Positions 18,989-28,449 of a stretch of 64,000 nucleotides of DNA are shown here, piece after piece. The notes under the pieces are model-generated. The model ran no database searches. It saw only the letters and a program-made list of their open reading frames with translations, and was not told the origin of the DNA. This DNA comes from an uncultured Caldilineaceae bacterium. GTDB taxonomy: Bacteria > Chloroflexota > Anaerolineae > Caldilineales > Caldilineaceae. The stretch lies in the NCBI GenBank assembly GCA_951812725.1, contig OX638330.1, forward strand, positions 5,125,405-5,189,404, given 5' to 3'. A program made the translations under genes and the position numbers. Within the stretch, counting starts at the first letter, position 1. Each line of letters begins with the position of its first letter.

Positions 18989-19064
18989 AAGAGATACGCA
19001 AACGCGTATCTCTTCCCCAGGATAGCTGACGCGCCTCACGCCAATGAAAGTCGTCAGCTATCCT
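18989..19064 (+). promoter_or_regulatory. Two consecutive strong hairpins in a divergent intergenic region
   Basis: Hairpin 1 has an 11-bp perfect stem with loop AAAC (18989-18999 with 19004-19014). Hairpin 2 has a 13-bp perfect stem AGGATAGCTGACG (19019-19031 with 19052-19064), a 20-nt loop, and then ATTTTTG. On the plus strand hairpin 2 looks like an intrinsic terminator, which would end a short transcript before the methylase gene. No convincing protein is coded in 18651-19178, so a small RNA or attenuator leader is possible. Confidence 0.5.
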
Positions 19065-19178
19065 ATTTTTGTTGCGGAGGCATGGTAACATAATTTGAGC
19101 CGAAAGTAAAGTCGTAACGCCATCCGCGAACAAATGTTCAGGCTCTGTTTCCCGCCTTCAAGAGCCTGTTCATCACCC

Positions 19179-22100
19179 ATGGCTTCCAACATCACCAATA
19201 TGCCCACTCTCAACCTCAAGCCCACCCACAAGCCCGTCAAGACCTACTACGGCGCCCTCGACCAGTTCGCCCAGCTCGGCATCACCCACGAAACCGCGGT
19301 ACGCGCCGCCTTCCAGTCCCTCCTCGAACACTGCGCCCGTCAGTGCGGCTGGACCCTCGTGCCCGAACACGCCATCAGCACGCGGCGTGACAAACGCATC
19401 GTAGTCGACGGCGCCCTGATCGACAATTTCCGCCTCACCCACGGCTACTGGGAGGCCAAGGATATCGACGACGACCTGCCCGCGGAGGTCGATCGCAAGT
19501 TCGCGGCCGGCTACCCGAGCGATAATATCCTCTTCCAGACGCCTCAGCGCGCCATCCTGTGGCAGAACGGGCGCATGACGCTCGACGCCGACCTGACCGA
19601 CGCCGCGCAGCTGATCGAGACGCTCCAGACCTTCTTCGCCTACCGCCCGCAGGAGTACGCCGCCTGGGAGGAGGCCGTCGCCCAGTTCAAGGACAGGGTG
19701 GCCGATATCGGCCAGGGCCTGGCACAGCTGATCCAGCAGGAGCGGCGCAGCAATTCGGCCTTCACCGCGGCCTTTGCCGGTTTTCTGGACAAGTGCCGCC
19801 AGTCGATCAACCCGAACCTGTCGGAGGAGGCGGTCGAAGAGATGCTGATCCAGCACCTGCTCACCGAGCGCCTCTTCCGCACCGTCTTCAACAACCCCGA
19901 CTTCACCCACCGCAACGTGATCGCCAGCGAGATCGAAGGCGTGATCCACGCGCTCACATCCCAGTCCTTCAGCCGCGCCGATTTCCTGGGTAGTCTGGAT
20001 CGCTTCTACATTGCCATCGAGCGCACAGCCGCGACAATCCGCGACTTTTCGCAGAAGCAGCACTTTCTCAACACTGTCTACGAGCAGTTTTTCCAGGGCT
20101 TTTCGGTCAAGGTGGCGGATACGCACGGCATCGTATACACCCCCCAGCCGATCGTAGATTTCATGGTGCGCAGCGTGGCCGCGATCCTGCAGCGGGAGTT
20201 TGGCCGTTCGCTGGCGGACGAGGGCGTACACATCATCGATCCATTCGTCGGCACCGGCAACTTCATCGTGCGCATGATGCGCGCGATCCCCCGCACCGCG
20301 CTGGAGCGCAAATACGCTTCCGAATTGCACTGCAACGAGGTCATGCTGCTGCCCTACTACATCGCCAGCATGAACATCGAGCACGAGTACTTCGACGCCA
20401 CGGGGAGGTACGAACCGTTCGAGGGAGTCTGCCTCGTCGACACCTTCGACCTGGCCGAGGACAGGCAACTGCCGCTGTTTGCGCCGGAGAACACGCAGCG
20501 GGTGGAAAGCCAGAAGAGCACGCCGATGTTCGTAGTGATCGGCAATCCGCCCTACAACGTAGGCCAAGTCAACGAGAACGATAACAACAAGAACCGCAAG
20601 TATCCGACGATGGACAAACGGGTGCGGGATACCTATGTAAAGGACTCCAAGGCGACGAACAAGAACAAACTTTCCGACCCGTATGTAAAGGCATTCCGGT
20701 GGGCATCTGACCGAATCGGCGAAGAAGGGGTAGTCGCCTTGGTGACCAGTAACAGTTTTCTTAACGGCCTCGCGTTTGATGGGATGAGACTTCATCTCGA
20801 ACAAGATTTCTCCAAGATTTATCACATCGATCTCAAGGGGAATGCTCGGACTGCAGGTGAACGCCGCCGCAAAGAGGGTGGAAATATCTTTGATGACCAG
20901 ATCCGAGTCGGAGTTGGAATCAGTTTCTTCATCAGGAAAGCAAGCGGGAATTCTGAGGAGGCTGAAGTCTTGATTTACTCGATTGACGATTATCTCAAGG
21001 CCCGAGGTAAGCAGGAACTCTTGAACAAATTTGGGGACTATACCGACGTTCCCGTCAAGCAGGCAGCTATTGATGCAAAGCATACATGGCTAACTGAAAA
21101 ACACCACGCAGAATTTGACACCTATGTCGCGTTAGGAACTAAAGAAGCAAAGGCGGCAAGAGGTGACGCAGTCGATGTGATTTTCGCCCGTTACAGCAAT
21201 GGCGTGAAGACCAATCGTGATTCCTGGGTTTACAATTTCGACCGCGACGCGCTTACGGAAAACATGATCCGGATGATCGATAACTACAACGAGCAGTTGT
21301 TCAAGTGGGAACGGAGAGAATATCGAAGTACAGACGTTGATAGCTTTGTTGTTTCTGATGCCACCCAAATTGGCTGGAGTTCCGGGCTGAAGCAGTCGTT
21401 GCAGAGAGGGACATTCGCTGATTTTTCCGAGAAGACGGTGAGAACATCGCTCTTTCGTCCATTTACCAAATCCAGCCTTTACTTTGACCGGATGATGATC
21501 GAGAGGGTGTACCTCTTTCCCTCCATCTTTCCCAAACCGGAAACCGAAATGGAGAATCAGATCATTTGTGTGGCTGGACTTGGTGATAGAAGAGGCTTTG
21601 GCTGTCTGGCGACAAATAAGATTCCCGTCCTCGATCTGGCCTTTGAAAAGGCCCAATGCTTCCCCTTCTACACCTACGATGAGGACGGCGGCAACCAGCG
21701 GGAGAATATCACGGATTGGGCACTGGCGCAGTTTCGCGCTCACTACCACGACGACAGTATCACCAAATGGGACATCTTCCATTATGTCTACGGCCTCCTG
21801 CACCACCCCGGCTACCGCGAACGCTATCAGGCCAACCTCAAGCGCGAGCTGCCGCGCATCCCCTTCGCCCCCGATTTCCGCGCCTTTGCCGCAGCCGGCG
21901 CCCGCCTCGCCCAGATCCACGTCGGCTACGAGGAGCAGCCGGAATATCCGCTTGTACAGTTCGAAACACCGGATATGCAACTCGACTGGCGCGTCGAAAA
22001 GATGCGCCTCTCCAAGGACAAAACGCAGTTGCGCTACAACAACCTCCTCACGCTGGACGGCATTCCCAGCGAAGTGTTCAGCTACCGCCTCGGCAACCGC

Positions 22101-22289
22101 TCCGCCCTCGAATGGATCATCGACCAGTACCGCGTCAAGACCGACAAACGCAGCGGCATCGTCAACGACCCCAACCGCGCCGACGACCCGCAGTACATCC
22201 TGCGTCTCATCGGCAAGGTCGTCAGCGTCAGCCTGGAGACGGTAGAGATTGTGGCGGGGCTGCCCGATCTAGGCGTGGGTGGGGAATGA
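19179..22289 (+). CDS. Single-chain ISP/IIG-like restriction-methylase protein
   Basis: 1036 residues from ATG 19179 (MASNITNMPTLNLKP); the N-terminal extension from 19134 is unlikely. An N-terminal nuclease-like region (VVDGALIDNFRLTHGYWEAKD resembles a D...ExK core) precedes an N6-adenine methyltransferase: IDPFVGTGNFIVRMM (SAM motif I) and VIGNPPYNVGQ (catalytic NPPY). The last 450 residues match target-recognition regions of type ISP enzymes such as LlaBIII, but the helicase module of that class is absent. One chain may thus recognise, modify and cut DNA. The middle of the gene (about 20600-21640) is visibly lower in GC than both ends. Confidence 0.82.
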   Translation: MASNITNMPTLNLKPTHKPVKTYYGALDQFAQLGITHETAVRAAFQSLLEHCARQCGWTLVPEHAISTRRDKRIVVDGALIDNFRLTHGYWEAKDIDDDLPAEVDRKFAAGYPSDNILFQTPQRAILWQNGRMTLDADLTDAAQLIETLQTFFAYRPQEYAAWEEAVAQFKDRVADIGQGLAQLIQQERRSNSAFTAAFAGFLDKCRQSINPNLSEEAVEEMLIQHLLTERLFRTVFNNPDFTHRNVIASEIEGVIHALTSQSFSRADFLGSLDRFYIAIERTAATIRDFSQKQHFLNTVYEQFFQGFSVKVADTHGIVYTPQPIVDFMVRSVAAILQREFGRSLADEGVHIIDPFVGTGNFIVRMMRAIPRTALERKYASELHCNEVMLLPYYIASMNIEHEYFDATGRYEPFEGVCLVDTFDLAEDRQLPLFAPENTQRVESQKSTPMFVVIGNPPYNVGQVNENDNNKNRKYPTMDKRVRDTYVKDSKATNKNKLSDPYVKAFRWASDRIGEEGVVALVTSNSFLNGLAFDGMRLHLEQDFSKIYHIDLKGNARTAGERRRKEGGNIFDDQIRVGVGISFFIRKASGNSEEAEVLIYSIDDYLKARGKQELLNKFGDYTDVPVKQAAIDAKHTWLTEKHHAEFDTYVALGTKEAKAARGDAVDVIFARYSNGVKTNRDSWVYNFDRDALTENMIRMIDNYNEQLFKWERREYRSTDVDSFVVSDATQIGWSSGLKQSLQRGTFADFSEKTVRTSLFRPFTKSSLYFDRMMIERVYLFPSIFPKPETEMENQIICVAGLGDRRGFGCLATNKIPVLDLAFEKAQCFPFYTYDEDGGNQRENITDWALAQFRAHYHDDSITKWDIFHYVYGLLHHPGYRERYQANLKRELPRIPFAPDFRAFAAAGARLAQIHVGYEEQPEYPLVQFETPDMQLDWRVEKMRLSKDKTQLRYNNLLTLDGIPSEVFSYRLGNRSALEWIIDQYRVKTDKRSGIVNDPNRADDPQYILRLIGKVVSVSLETVEIVAGLPDLGVGGE

Positions 22290-23290
22290 ATTGATTTTGT
22301 AGGCCAGAAGAGGGTCCCTGAGCTTGGCCCCGAAAATTGGACTACGATCTAAGGTGTTCAATGGATCAATCCACCTGAAGGGGCAGTACAAAGGTCAAGA
22401 GACAGGGGGAACACACGGCGGCCCACAAACTTCGGGCTGCGTCGGAGGCACAAGAAGGCAGCAAGAGATTAGCTAGTGCCTCAACTAGCGCACACCGGCT
22501 GAAGAGCACTTTGTGCTTTGATCGCGGCAGACCGCCCTTCGCCTTTCAGGGCCGGCCGCATCCATCCAGTTGCATATTTTCTTCCCCGTTTCGTGCTCCA
22601 ACGATTGGGGTAGGGAGCGGGGCATTCGCATTCCAGGTTTTACGCCAGATTAGTCAAGAAGACAGTTCACGGGAGTATCTGTAGGTAAGGGCACCCACAT
22701 GTGGGTGCCCTTATTCATTACTTCACGAAGCGTTTGTCGATGGAGATGGGGTGACCCTTTGCCCGGACAGAGTGTAGTAGGCCATAGCCAGGAGGAAGAC
22801 GGCGACTCACTCGTGAAGGGGATCGGGCGAGTAGACGGGTGTATTTTTCTGAACTTTTTCATAAATATGTCCGCAATGTCCGCTCGAAGGCATGTTTTGG
22901 GCGAGATTTGGGGCGGGTTTACCATTTTCCCCTTGTGGTCCATGCTTGTGAGCAGGTGCGCGGAGACGCGCGGGTTCTTCCTCGTGAGGGTCGATCGATC
23001 GTGTTGAAGAGGTCTTGGCGTTTGCTGGCGCGGCCTGCTTAAGTAGTGGCGAGGATCTTTGCAGACTCGGCGGCGATGGCGGACAGAGGAAAGCACTTGG
23101 CTGCCTTTCCCTAGGCACGCACCAATCTGTCCATCCTTTAGATCCGATGAAATCACAGTTCAGACAACCTTGTGCAAGCACAATCGACGCTCATCTGTTG
23201 GGGCCAGGGCATGGATTCAGACTGGGTAGGAAGAGTAGAACTGCCAGGGACATTTCACGAAACTAGAGGGGACGCTTACTTACGCACGTC
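22290..23290. other. About 1 kb with no recognisable gene
   Basis: Only short frames with no family-like sequence occur. The sole clear structure is the palindrome at 22687-22712. The stretch joins the methylase gene to the repeat tract and IS3 relic and may be eroded DNA. Confidence 0.5.
22687..22712. terminator. 26-bp perfect palindrome
   Basis: AAGGGCACCCACA pairs with TGTGGGTGCCCTT with no unpaired loop, followed by ATTCATTA. It could fold into a 10-11 bp hairpin in RNA and act as a terminator about 400 bp after the methylase gene, or be a dimeric protein site. There is no long T-run. Confidence 0.4.
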
Positions 23291-23300
23291 AAACGCTCGT

Positions 23301-23400
23301 ACGAGAGGTTACGAGCGTTGCACGAGAGATCACGAGAGTTTACGAGAAAAAACATAGGAATTCATAGCGATAATTATTAGAAATAAAGTATTATTTACTT
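23301..23400. repeat. Iteron-like ACGAG repeats followed by AT-rich tract
   Basis: ACGAG occurs at 23301, 23311, 23322, 23332 and 23342, spaced 10, 11, 10 and 10 bp, mostly as ACGAGAGNT, so one helix face is decorated. ACGCTCGT just upstream is the inverted form. A run of roughly 55 bases very rich in A and T follows (23347-23400), unusual in this genome. Phased repeats beside an AT-rich stretch resemble a replication origin or a cooperative operator, but no Rep gene is adjacent. Confidence 0.5.
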
Positions 23401-23544
23401 GATTCTCTTCCGTGGTAGGTTACTAGAGTTCTGTTGCGGTGGCACTTGGCCCAATTTCCCCGCTTTCGATTGCTCGGATCTTTCATGTCCAATTGAAATG
23501 TCAACGAATCCTAGTCAATCAACTGCATCAGTTACAAGCTCAGT

Positions 23545-24024
23545 GCCGGCCCGGAAGCCGTCTGATAGTAGAAGGAGGCCCGATTCAGCCCCAGCAACTC
23601 ACACTGCCGTCGTACACTCAGGACCGCATGCTGGCTATCGACCATTCGCCGCCTCACCCTGACCGAAGCGGGCAACTTTTTTTTCAGCCACTCAAGTTCC
23701 ATCTTGAGCCGCCCGATCTGTTCATAGAGTTCTGCTTCCTGCGCCTCCTGCTCCCGTTGCTTGCGTTCGCCGTTCGTGGCGAAGACGCGGGGCCCGTCTT
23801 CCTGCAACTGTCGTTTCCAAGCCCGTATCAGGTTGGCATGAATCTCAGTTCACTCGATAACTGGCTAATCGTCTTGCTGCCTTCAAGCGCCTCCAGAGCC
23901 ACCCGAAATTTGTAGGCCGCCGTGTGTCGCCGCCGTTTCTTGACCATCGTTCTGCCCCTCCACAGGCTCGGTGATTCACTCCATTATACACTTTAGCTTG
24001 TGGTCCAGTTTTTGGGGCCAAGCT
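23545..24024 (-). mobile_element. Truncated, frameshifted IS3-family element
   Basis: From ATG 23947 the minus strand reads MVKKRRRHTAAYKFRVALEALEGSKTISQLSSE, an IS3 OrfA helix-turn-helix start, then shifts frame (ELRFMPT stop). The continuation QEDGPRVFA...LYEQIGRLKMELEWLKKKL is the OrfA leucine-zipper end, joined to an OrfB start (RMVDSQHAVLSVRRQCELLGLNRASFYYQ) that then stops. The DDE catalytic part is missing. The end near 24000-24024 carries GTCCAGTTTTTGGGGCC, a likely inverted-repeat end. Confidence 0.8.
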
Positions 24025-24285
24025 CACCTATGACAGTGGAGGTCTCAGCAAACAACCTCATGTCAGTCAGATCGATCTGGTCTCCCTTCAAGTCCCCATC
24101 ACAGGCAATAGCGAGACTGTGACCATCTTTGCTACAAAGGGCGCAATGTCGTCGAATGCTTCAATAAAGATTTCAAGTGGTTACTACGGATATTCTTTTG
24201 CCATGAGAAACTAGCCCGCCAATATGTGGCATTCACGTACCTAGTCCATTCCTTGGTCTGACTTTACCAACATGTCAGCCAATTC

Positions 24286-27200
24286 TTAGGACAATAGTTT
24301 TTCAGCCAGTTCGTCTAAGGGAAACCCGTCGTCCTCCCAAACAGAACTGGCAACGCGAATACGGGTCGGGCCGGGAGAGAGTACTAACTGCAGCCCGGTG
24401 TCCGCATTAGCAGTAATGTCACCACGTAATTCTTCGAAGACCCCTAAATCATCGCACAGACCTGCGAGGCGTTCGCCAAGGCCAGCGACAAACCGCATAT
24501 TGGCCAATATATTGGCCGAATCTGTGCTGCAGTCATCCGAGTCCACCGGAACAACACAGAGCAGAAACCGGTCGCCTTCTTTTGCGGCTGTCTTGGCTTG
24601 CGTATCGGTCATACGAACACTCTGGCCTCGAGTAGCTTTTACTTCCACCAGCCAACTTTGCTTTTCGAGAGTAATGCGCAAGTCAGTCAAGTGTCCTGTC
24701 TCTGCAGCAATCTCAAAGTCAGACCCCACTCCCGTACGCCGAACATGGAACCCAACCCTCTTCAAATCCTCACTCACTAAGTTTTCAATGGTAGCTCCAA
24801 GGTTTTGGTTCTTACGCCCTTGGTGCCTCTGTTCGCGCCTCTTTGCCAGATCTTCAAGGAGCCTTTCGTCTTCTTTTGCATCCTGTACGATATCCCGTAC
24901 AGAGTCCAAAGGGATGTCCGTATCTGTCAACTCCGAAGCGAATTTAACAGCGTCAGGATTGTTTGCTGCTGCCTTTACCGCCTCCGGGAACCGAAGCAAC
25001 TCAACCAAGTCTTCCTCAATTTCAGCACCAACACTGTCCAGCAATAGAGTCAACTGTCTGAATCCAAAAACATGATGCAGAAGATCCACCGCATCGCGGT
25101 TTTCTTTCAACCAGGACAGGTCAAGAATCTCCCTCAAGTTTGATTCGTTCGCCGGCATTGGGACGATGGCGTCAGAATCAGCATCAGGAGCCTGTACCGG
25201 GATCCAAGATCGAACCTTAAGCTCAAATGGCCAAATGGCCTTGTTGAGAGTTAGGGATACCCGTTCACCGGAGCGGTTACCAGAGAAGCTGTCCATTTGT
25301 CGCCAGCTCTGGTCTTGGCGGACAGCTACGTTCAGCACAAAATCCAACAGCAGCTCGGCTAAATCACTGTTCTCTCCGCAGCGCTGTACCAAGTCGGTCG
25401 CCAGAAACGCAATTTGCGCAAACGTAGCATCTCGCACAGTGGCACCTACGGTGGATTGTTCCCCCTGTGACATTTCCCGTAGCAAATTAACATCAGTAAG
25501 TTCGGCCCGCCTCCCCTCAAACAGAGGCGCGGTAATGACAAGGCCAACAGCGATGAGTGCGTTTAGCGCTTTGGCTAATTCGTCGTCAGCACAGTAGTGG
25601 TCAGAGAGCAGGCGATTGTCCACGTAGAGACCGGCATAGGGCCGTGCCGTTTCAGGCCAAAAAAGTACCGGTGCTAAAATCTGTTGACTTCCGGAAAGAT
25701 GTGCTATTCGCCCAGCGGCGGTCAGCAACGGACATTTCCTGAGTCTTTGAACGTCGTCACTTTCCTTGAGGTGAACAACCATACGAGCAGATGCCGCCAA
25801 AGTAGGAAGTCGCGAATCGCCATCAAACTGGCTGTTGTCTGGCAAAGCTTCTGCAAATCGATCTAGGACAAGGTCAATAGCCTTAGATTCAGTATATTCT
25901 CCTCCGTCCACTTCGTCGAGCAGACTAATAGCCAATTGGTTGGCCATTTCGTAACCTGGGGCCAGCAAAGCCTGTGCCATCGCACCGTGCAAAAGCTGAG
26001 AACGAAGGTCCTCACCTAATGCAGACGCTATATCCTTGACCTCTGGCGAAATTTCACCATCCCTGTATAAGTAATCTGTTTTTGTGTTCTTAAGTACTCC
26101 ATGCTGGTTAGGTAAGAGTCCGTTGACCATGTCCCGAACGTTTTGGTCTTGCATGTTATCCGCTAACAGGAATAACTTTGCCAGCCACGAATAGGAGTCC
26201 CCGTCGATAGGAAGATCGCTAACTGAATCGCCCCTTGACTTTAGCCAGTCGGTCAATTCACTGAGGCCCAACCGATTAACCGCCACCCCAGCCTGTTGCC
26301 ACTGGCGAGCTATTTCTCCCCAAGTCTCCGCAACTTCCTTTCTGGGCAGGTTAAGCTCTGTTACATACCCAACAACCTCGTGAAAGGTGTCGTAGTCAAT
26401 ACTTTCGGTTGAGTCGGAATCAACTGATGGCACGGGAAATGTTACAACTCGTTCGCCCTGGGCGGACAAAGCCGGGAGCAACCCTATTCCCGTCGGCACA
26501 AGCGGTTTGGAGGCGGTTCGCTCAGCTGCCTGCATAATGGCGCTTTCCCACCACTGCGCTTCTCCACTTTCGGCTTCGCCGCTCAAGGGCCTAATCGGTA
26601 CGGCGAGACTGGCGAGCATATGGGCATCGCGCCAGCCTGAGTCGATAGCATGTTGGACAAGAGTGGGAATTGCCGATAATGCCGTGCTAATCGATAGCTT
26701 GTCGGCATCGTCCATAGCGATACCGTCCCGTTCTTGGAGAGTCGCGAAATCACCATCAAGGATCACATTAAATGGCAATAGGTCAGTTCCAGCTATTGGG
26801 AATTTCACAAATACCCTGGCGAACCCATCGCTTGGGATTTGGACCTGAAGCTTATCGGTACCACGATGTTCCAACACTGTAAGCAGAGCTGATTGCCCAT
26901 CCTTCTCTCCGATGCGTACTGCAGTGACACAGTTTGAGGAATTAACTGTACAAATAGTGACTTGAGTTTTGTCGATCACGAAGTCACCTTCATCAGACTT
27001 AGCTGAATGCTCGGGTCTATATTGTGTTTCCTCCCCGAACCGCTTAATCTGAACGCGTCCAAGTCTGCTACATGTCGCATAAAGGTAAGGGAGTGTTTCT
27101 TCCAAACGATCTAATCCCCTTTGGACGACATCGGCTTCAGGGTTGTGGTACGTGAATGATGCAGTAGGATTGTTGGCAATCCAAGTCCTCTGAGCAGGTT

Positions 27201-27696
27201 CGGCATTCTCCAGAGCCTCATTGGCTTGATCTATGTTTGTCTTTATGGAGTCCTCATCACCATCGCGGGTTAACTCAATGTGGAATACTTCGGAACCTTC
27301 CTGCGTAGTCAAAACGCCATCTACGTCCACTTGAGTCGACACCGCGTGCGTCACCAGAAATCCTGTGCCGAACCGCCCAGTCGTCTCCTCGCTGTCGAAT
27401 TCTTTGCTGGAACCTCCGGACAACAATGCTGCAAGTTCTTGTGCAACGAAAGGTTTTCCTGTATGCGATACAACCAGTCGATCTCCTGATAGTACGAAGG
27501 TAATTTCTACTCTGTCGTCGCCTTCACGTGGCCCCGCATCGTGAGCGTTTTGAATAAGTTCGAATGGCCAACGGACACCAGAACGAGTCGGATTCTGTTT
27601 CGCCGCAAGCACTCTTTGAAAAATACGTCTGGCGTCATTCTGCGTTGTTTGCAGAAGCCGCGCGCTGTTGAATTCCGTACGAGCTAATTTACTCAT
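24286..27696 (-). CDS. Sacsin-like GHKL ATPase with C-terminal nuclease-like domain (paralogue 1)
   Basis: 1136 residues. The N-terminus is a GHKL (Hsp90/MutL-type) ATPase: ELIQNAHDAG (E46, N50, D53), VVSHTGKPF (77-83), then GRFGTGF (107-113). A long helical middle follows. The last 170 residues resemble the DUF3883/NO VEIN PD-(D/E)XK fold: IENLVSEDLKRVGF, GSDFEIA (Asp) and WLVEVKATRG (ExK). It is collinear with the protein at 52548. Large GHKL proteins with nuclease ends occur in prokaryotic defence islands, and here it sits among an OLD nuclease, HEPN protein and methylase. HerA and NurA, present at the other locus, are missing here. GC is low for the window. Confidence 0.75.
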   Translation of the reverse strand: MSKLARTEFNSARLLQTTQNDARRIFQRVLAAKQNPTRSGVRWPFELIQNAHDAGPREGDDRVEITFVLSGDRLVVSHTGKPFVAQELAALLSGGSSKEFDSEETTGRFGTGFLVTHAVSTQVDVDGVLTTQEGSEVFHIELTRDGDEDSIKTNIDQANEALENAEPAQRTWIANNPTASFTYHNPEADVVQRGLDRLEETLPYLYATCSRLGRVQIKRFGEETQYRPEHSAKSDEGDFVIDKTQVTICTVNSSNCVTAVRIGEKDGQSALLTVLEHRGTDKLQVQIPSDGFARVFVKFPIAGTDLLPFNVILDGDFATLQERDGIAMDDADKLSISTALSAIPTLVQHAIDSGWRDAHMLASLAVPIRPLSGEAESGEAQWWESAIMQAAERTASKPLVPTGIGLLPALSAQGERVVTFPVPSVDSDSTESIDYDTFHEVVGYVTELNLPRKEVAETWGEIARQWQQAGVAVNRLGLSELTDWLKSRGDSVSDLPIDGDSYSWLAKLFLLADNMQDQNVRDMVNGLLPNQHGVLKNTKTDYLYRDGEISPEVKDIASALGEDLRSQLLHGAMAQALLAPGYEMANQLAISLLDEVDGGEYTESKAIDLVLDRFAEALPDNSQFDGDSRLPTLAASARMVVHLKESDDVQRLRKCPLLTAAGRIAHLSGSQQILAPVLFWPETARPYAGLYVDNRLLSDHYCADDELAKALNALIAVGLVITAPLFEGRRAELTDVNLLREMSQGEQSTVGATVRDATFAQIAFLATDLVQRCGENSDLAELLLDFVLNVAVRQDQSWRQMDSFSGNRSGERVSLTLNKAIWPFELKVRSWIPVQAPDADSDAIVPMPANESNLREILDLSWLKENRDAVDLLHHVFGFRQLTLLLDSVGAEIEEDLVELLRFPEAVKAAANNPDAVKFASELTDTDIPLDSVRDIVQDAKEDERLLEDLAKRREQRHQGRKNQNLGATIENLVSEDLKRVGFHVRRTGVGSDFEIAAETGHLTDLRITLEKQSWLVEVKATRGQSVRMTDTQAKTAAKEGDRFLLCVVPVDSDDCSTDSANILANMRFVAGLGERLAGLCDDLGVFEELRGDITANADTGLQLVLSPGPTRIRVASSVWEDDGFPLDELAEKLLS

Positions 27697-28264
27697 ATCT
27701 CACATTTTCGCAGTATTTAGACTTTGGGATTGTGGAGAGGACAGACTCTTGGGGGGCTCGGCCTTGCCGAGGATCCCTCAGATCTTGAAATTAGGTGCTG
27801 TCTACTGAAGCCCTTGGCCTTAGCCCGCTTTATCGTTGATGCGTCTCTGCGGAGACAAACCTTGGTCATCGTGGCGGCCGAAAGTCCATGCGACATCCGA
27901 CGTGTATACTAAGGTTGGGTGACAATTTGTTCAAAAAGAGCGCAATACCATCAACAGGATCTAGTGGTATCGGCGCATCTTGACTTGTTTTGAAAAGTCA
28001 GCAAGTCAACATATAGTTTTCCTGTACCTAGGCCCTTTGACATTTTGGGGCCTTCGTTCAAAAGCGAACAGGATCGGATCGTCTGCACGGCTGTTCGGGA
28101 TGTTTCTCGCCTGAATCTTGTGATAGACAAGAACGATCGATCCCCGAAGTCATGCGAAGGGCCACGAAGAACATCAAAGGCTACTGGGATTTTCCTTGCG
28201 TGAATACGCGGATCAGCCGCACTTTGCTCCCGCAAATCGCTGTTCAGCCAAACGTCAACGACCC

Positions 28265-28427
28265 CTAATCACCCTGTTGCCTTCAAGCGCTTCCAGCGCA
28301 ACCCGACACTGGTAGGCCGCCGTGTGTCGCCGCCATTTTTTTGACCATCGTATTGTCCCTCCACAGGCTTGGTGACTCGCTCCATTGTACACCTTAGCCC
28401 GCGGTCCAGTTTTTTGGGCCCACTTCA
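28265..28427 (-). mobile_element. Short IS3 left-end relic
   Basis: About 160 bp match the OrfA start and left end of the IS3 relics at 23545 and 40975 (CCTTCAAGCGCTTCCAGCGC, GTAGGCCGCCGTGTGTCGCC, GTCCAGTTTTTTGGGCC). The OrfA start at 28348 is out of frame within five codons. It lies directly after the radical SAM gene. The stretch 27697-28264 between it and the GHKL gene shows no gene. Confidence 0.75.
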
Positions 28428-28449
28428 GCCTTTGGTTCTGCGCGGGAGG

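Noticed and set aside
23015..23357. Overlapping short plus-strand frames ending in the ACGAG repeat
   Set aside because: Their sequence (RTRGYERCTRDHESLREKT) is only the iteron read as protein. No domain or ribosome site.
24286..27696. Reading the GHKL proteins as MutL, Hsp90 or histidine kinases
   Set aside because: The ATP boxes are GHKL-type but the spacing, length of more than 1100 residues and the nuclease-like C-terminus do not fit MutL, HtpG or kinases. Sacsin-like is the closest description.
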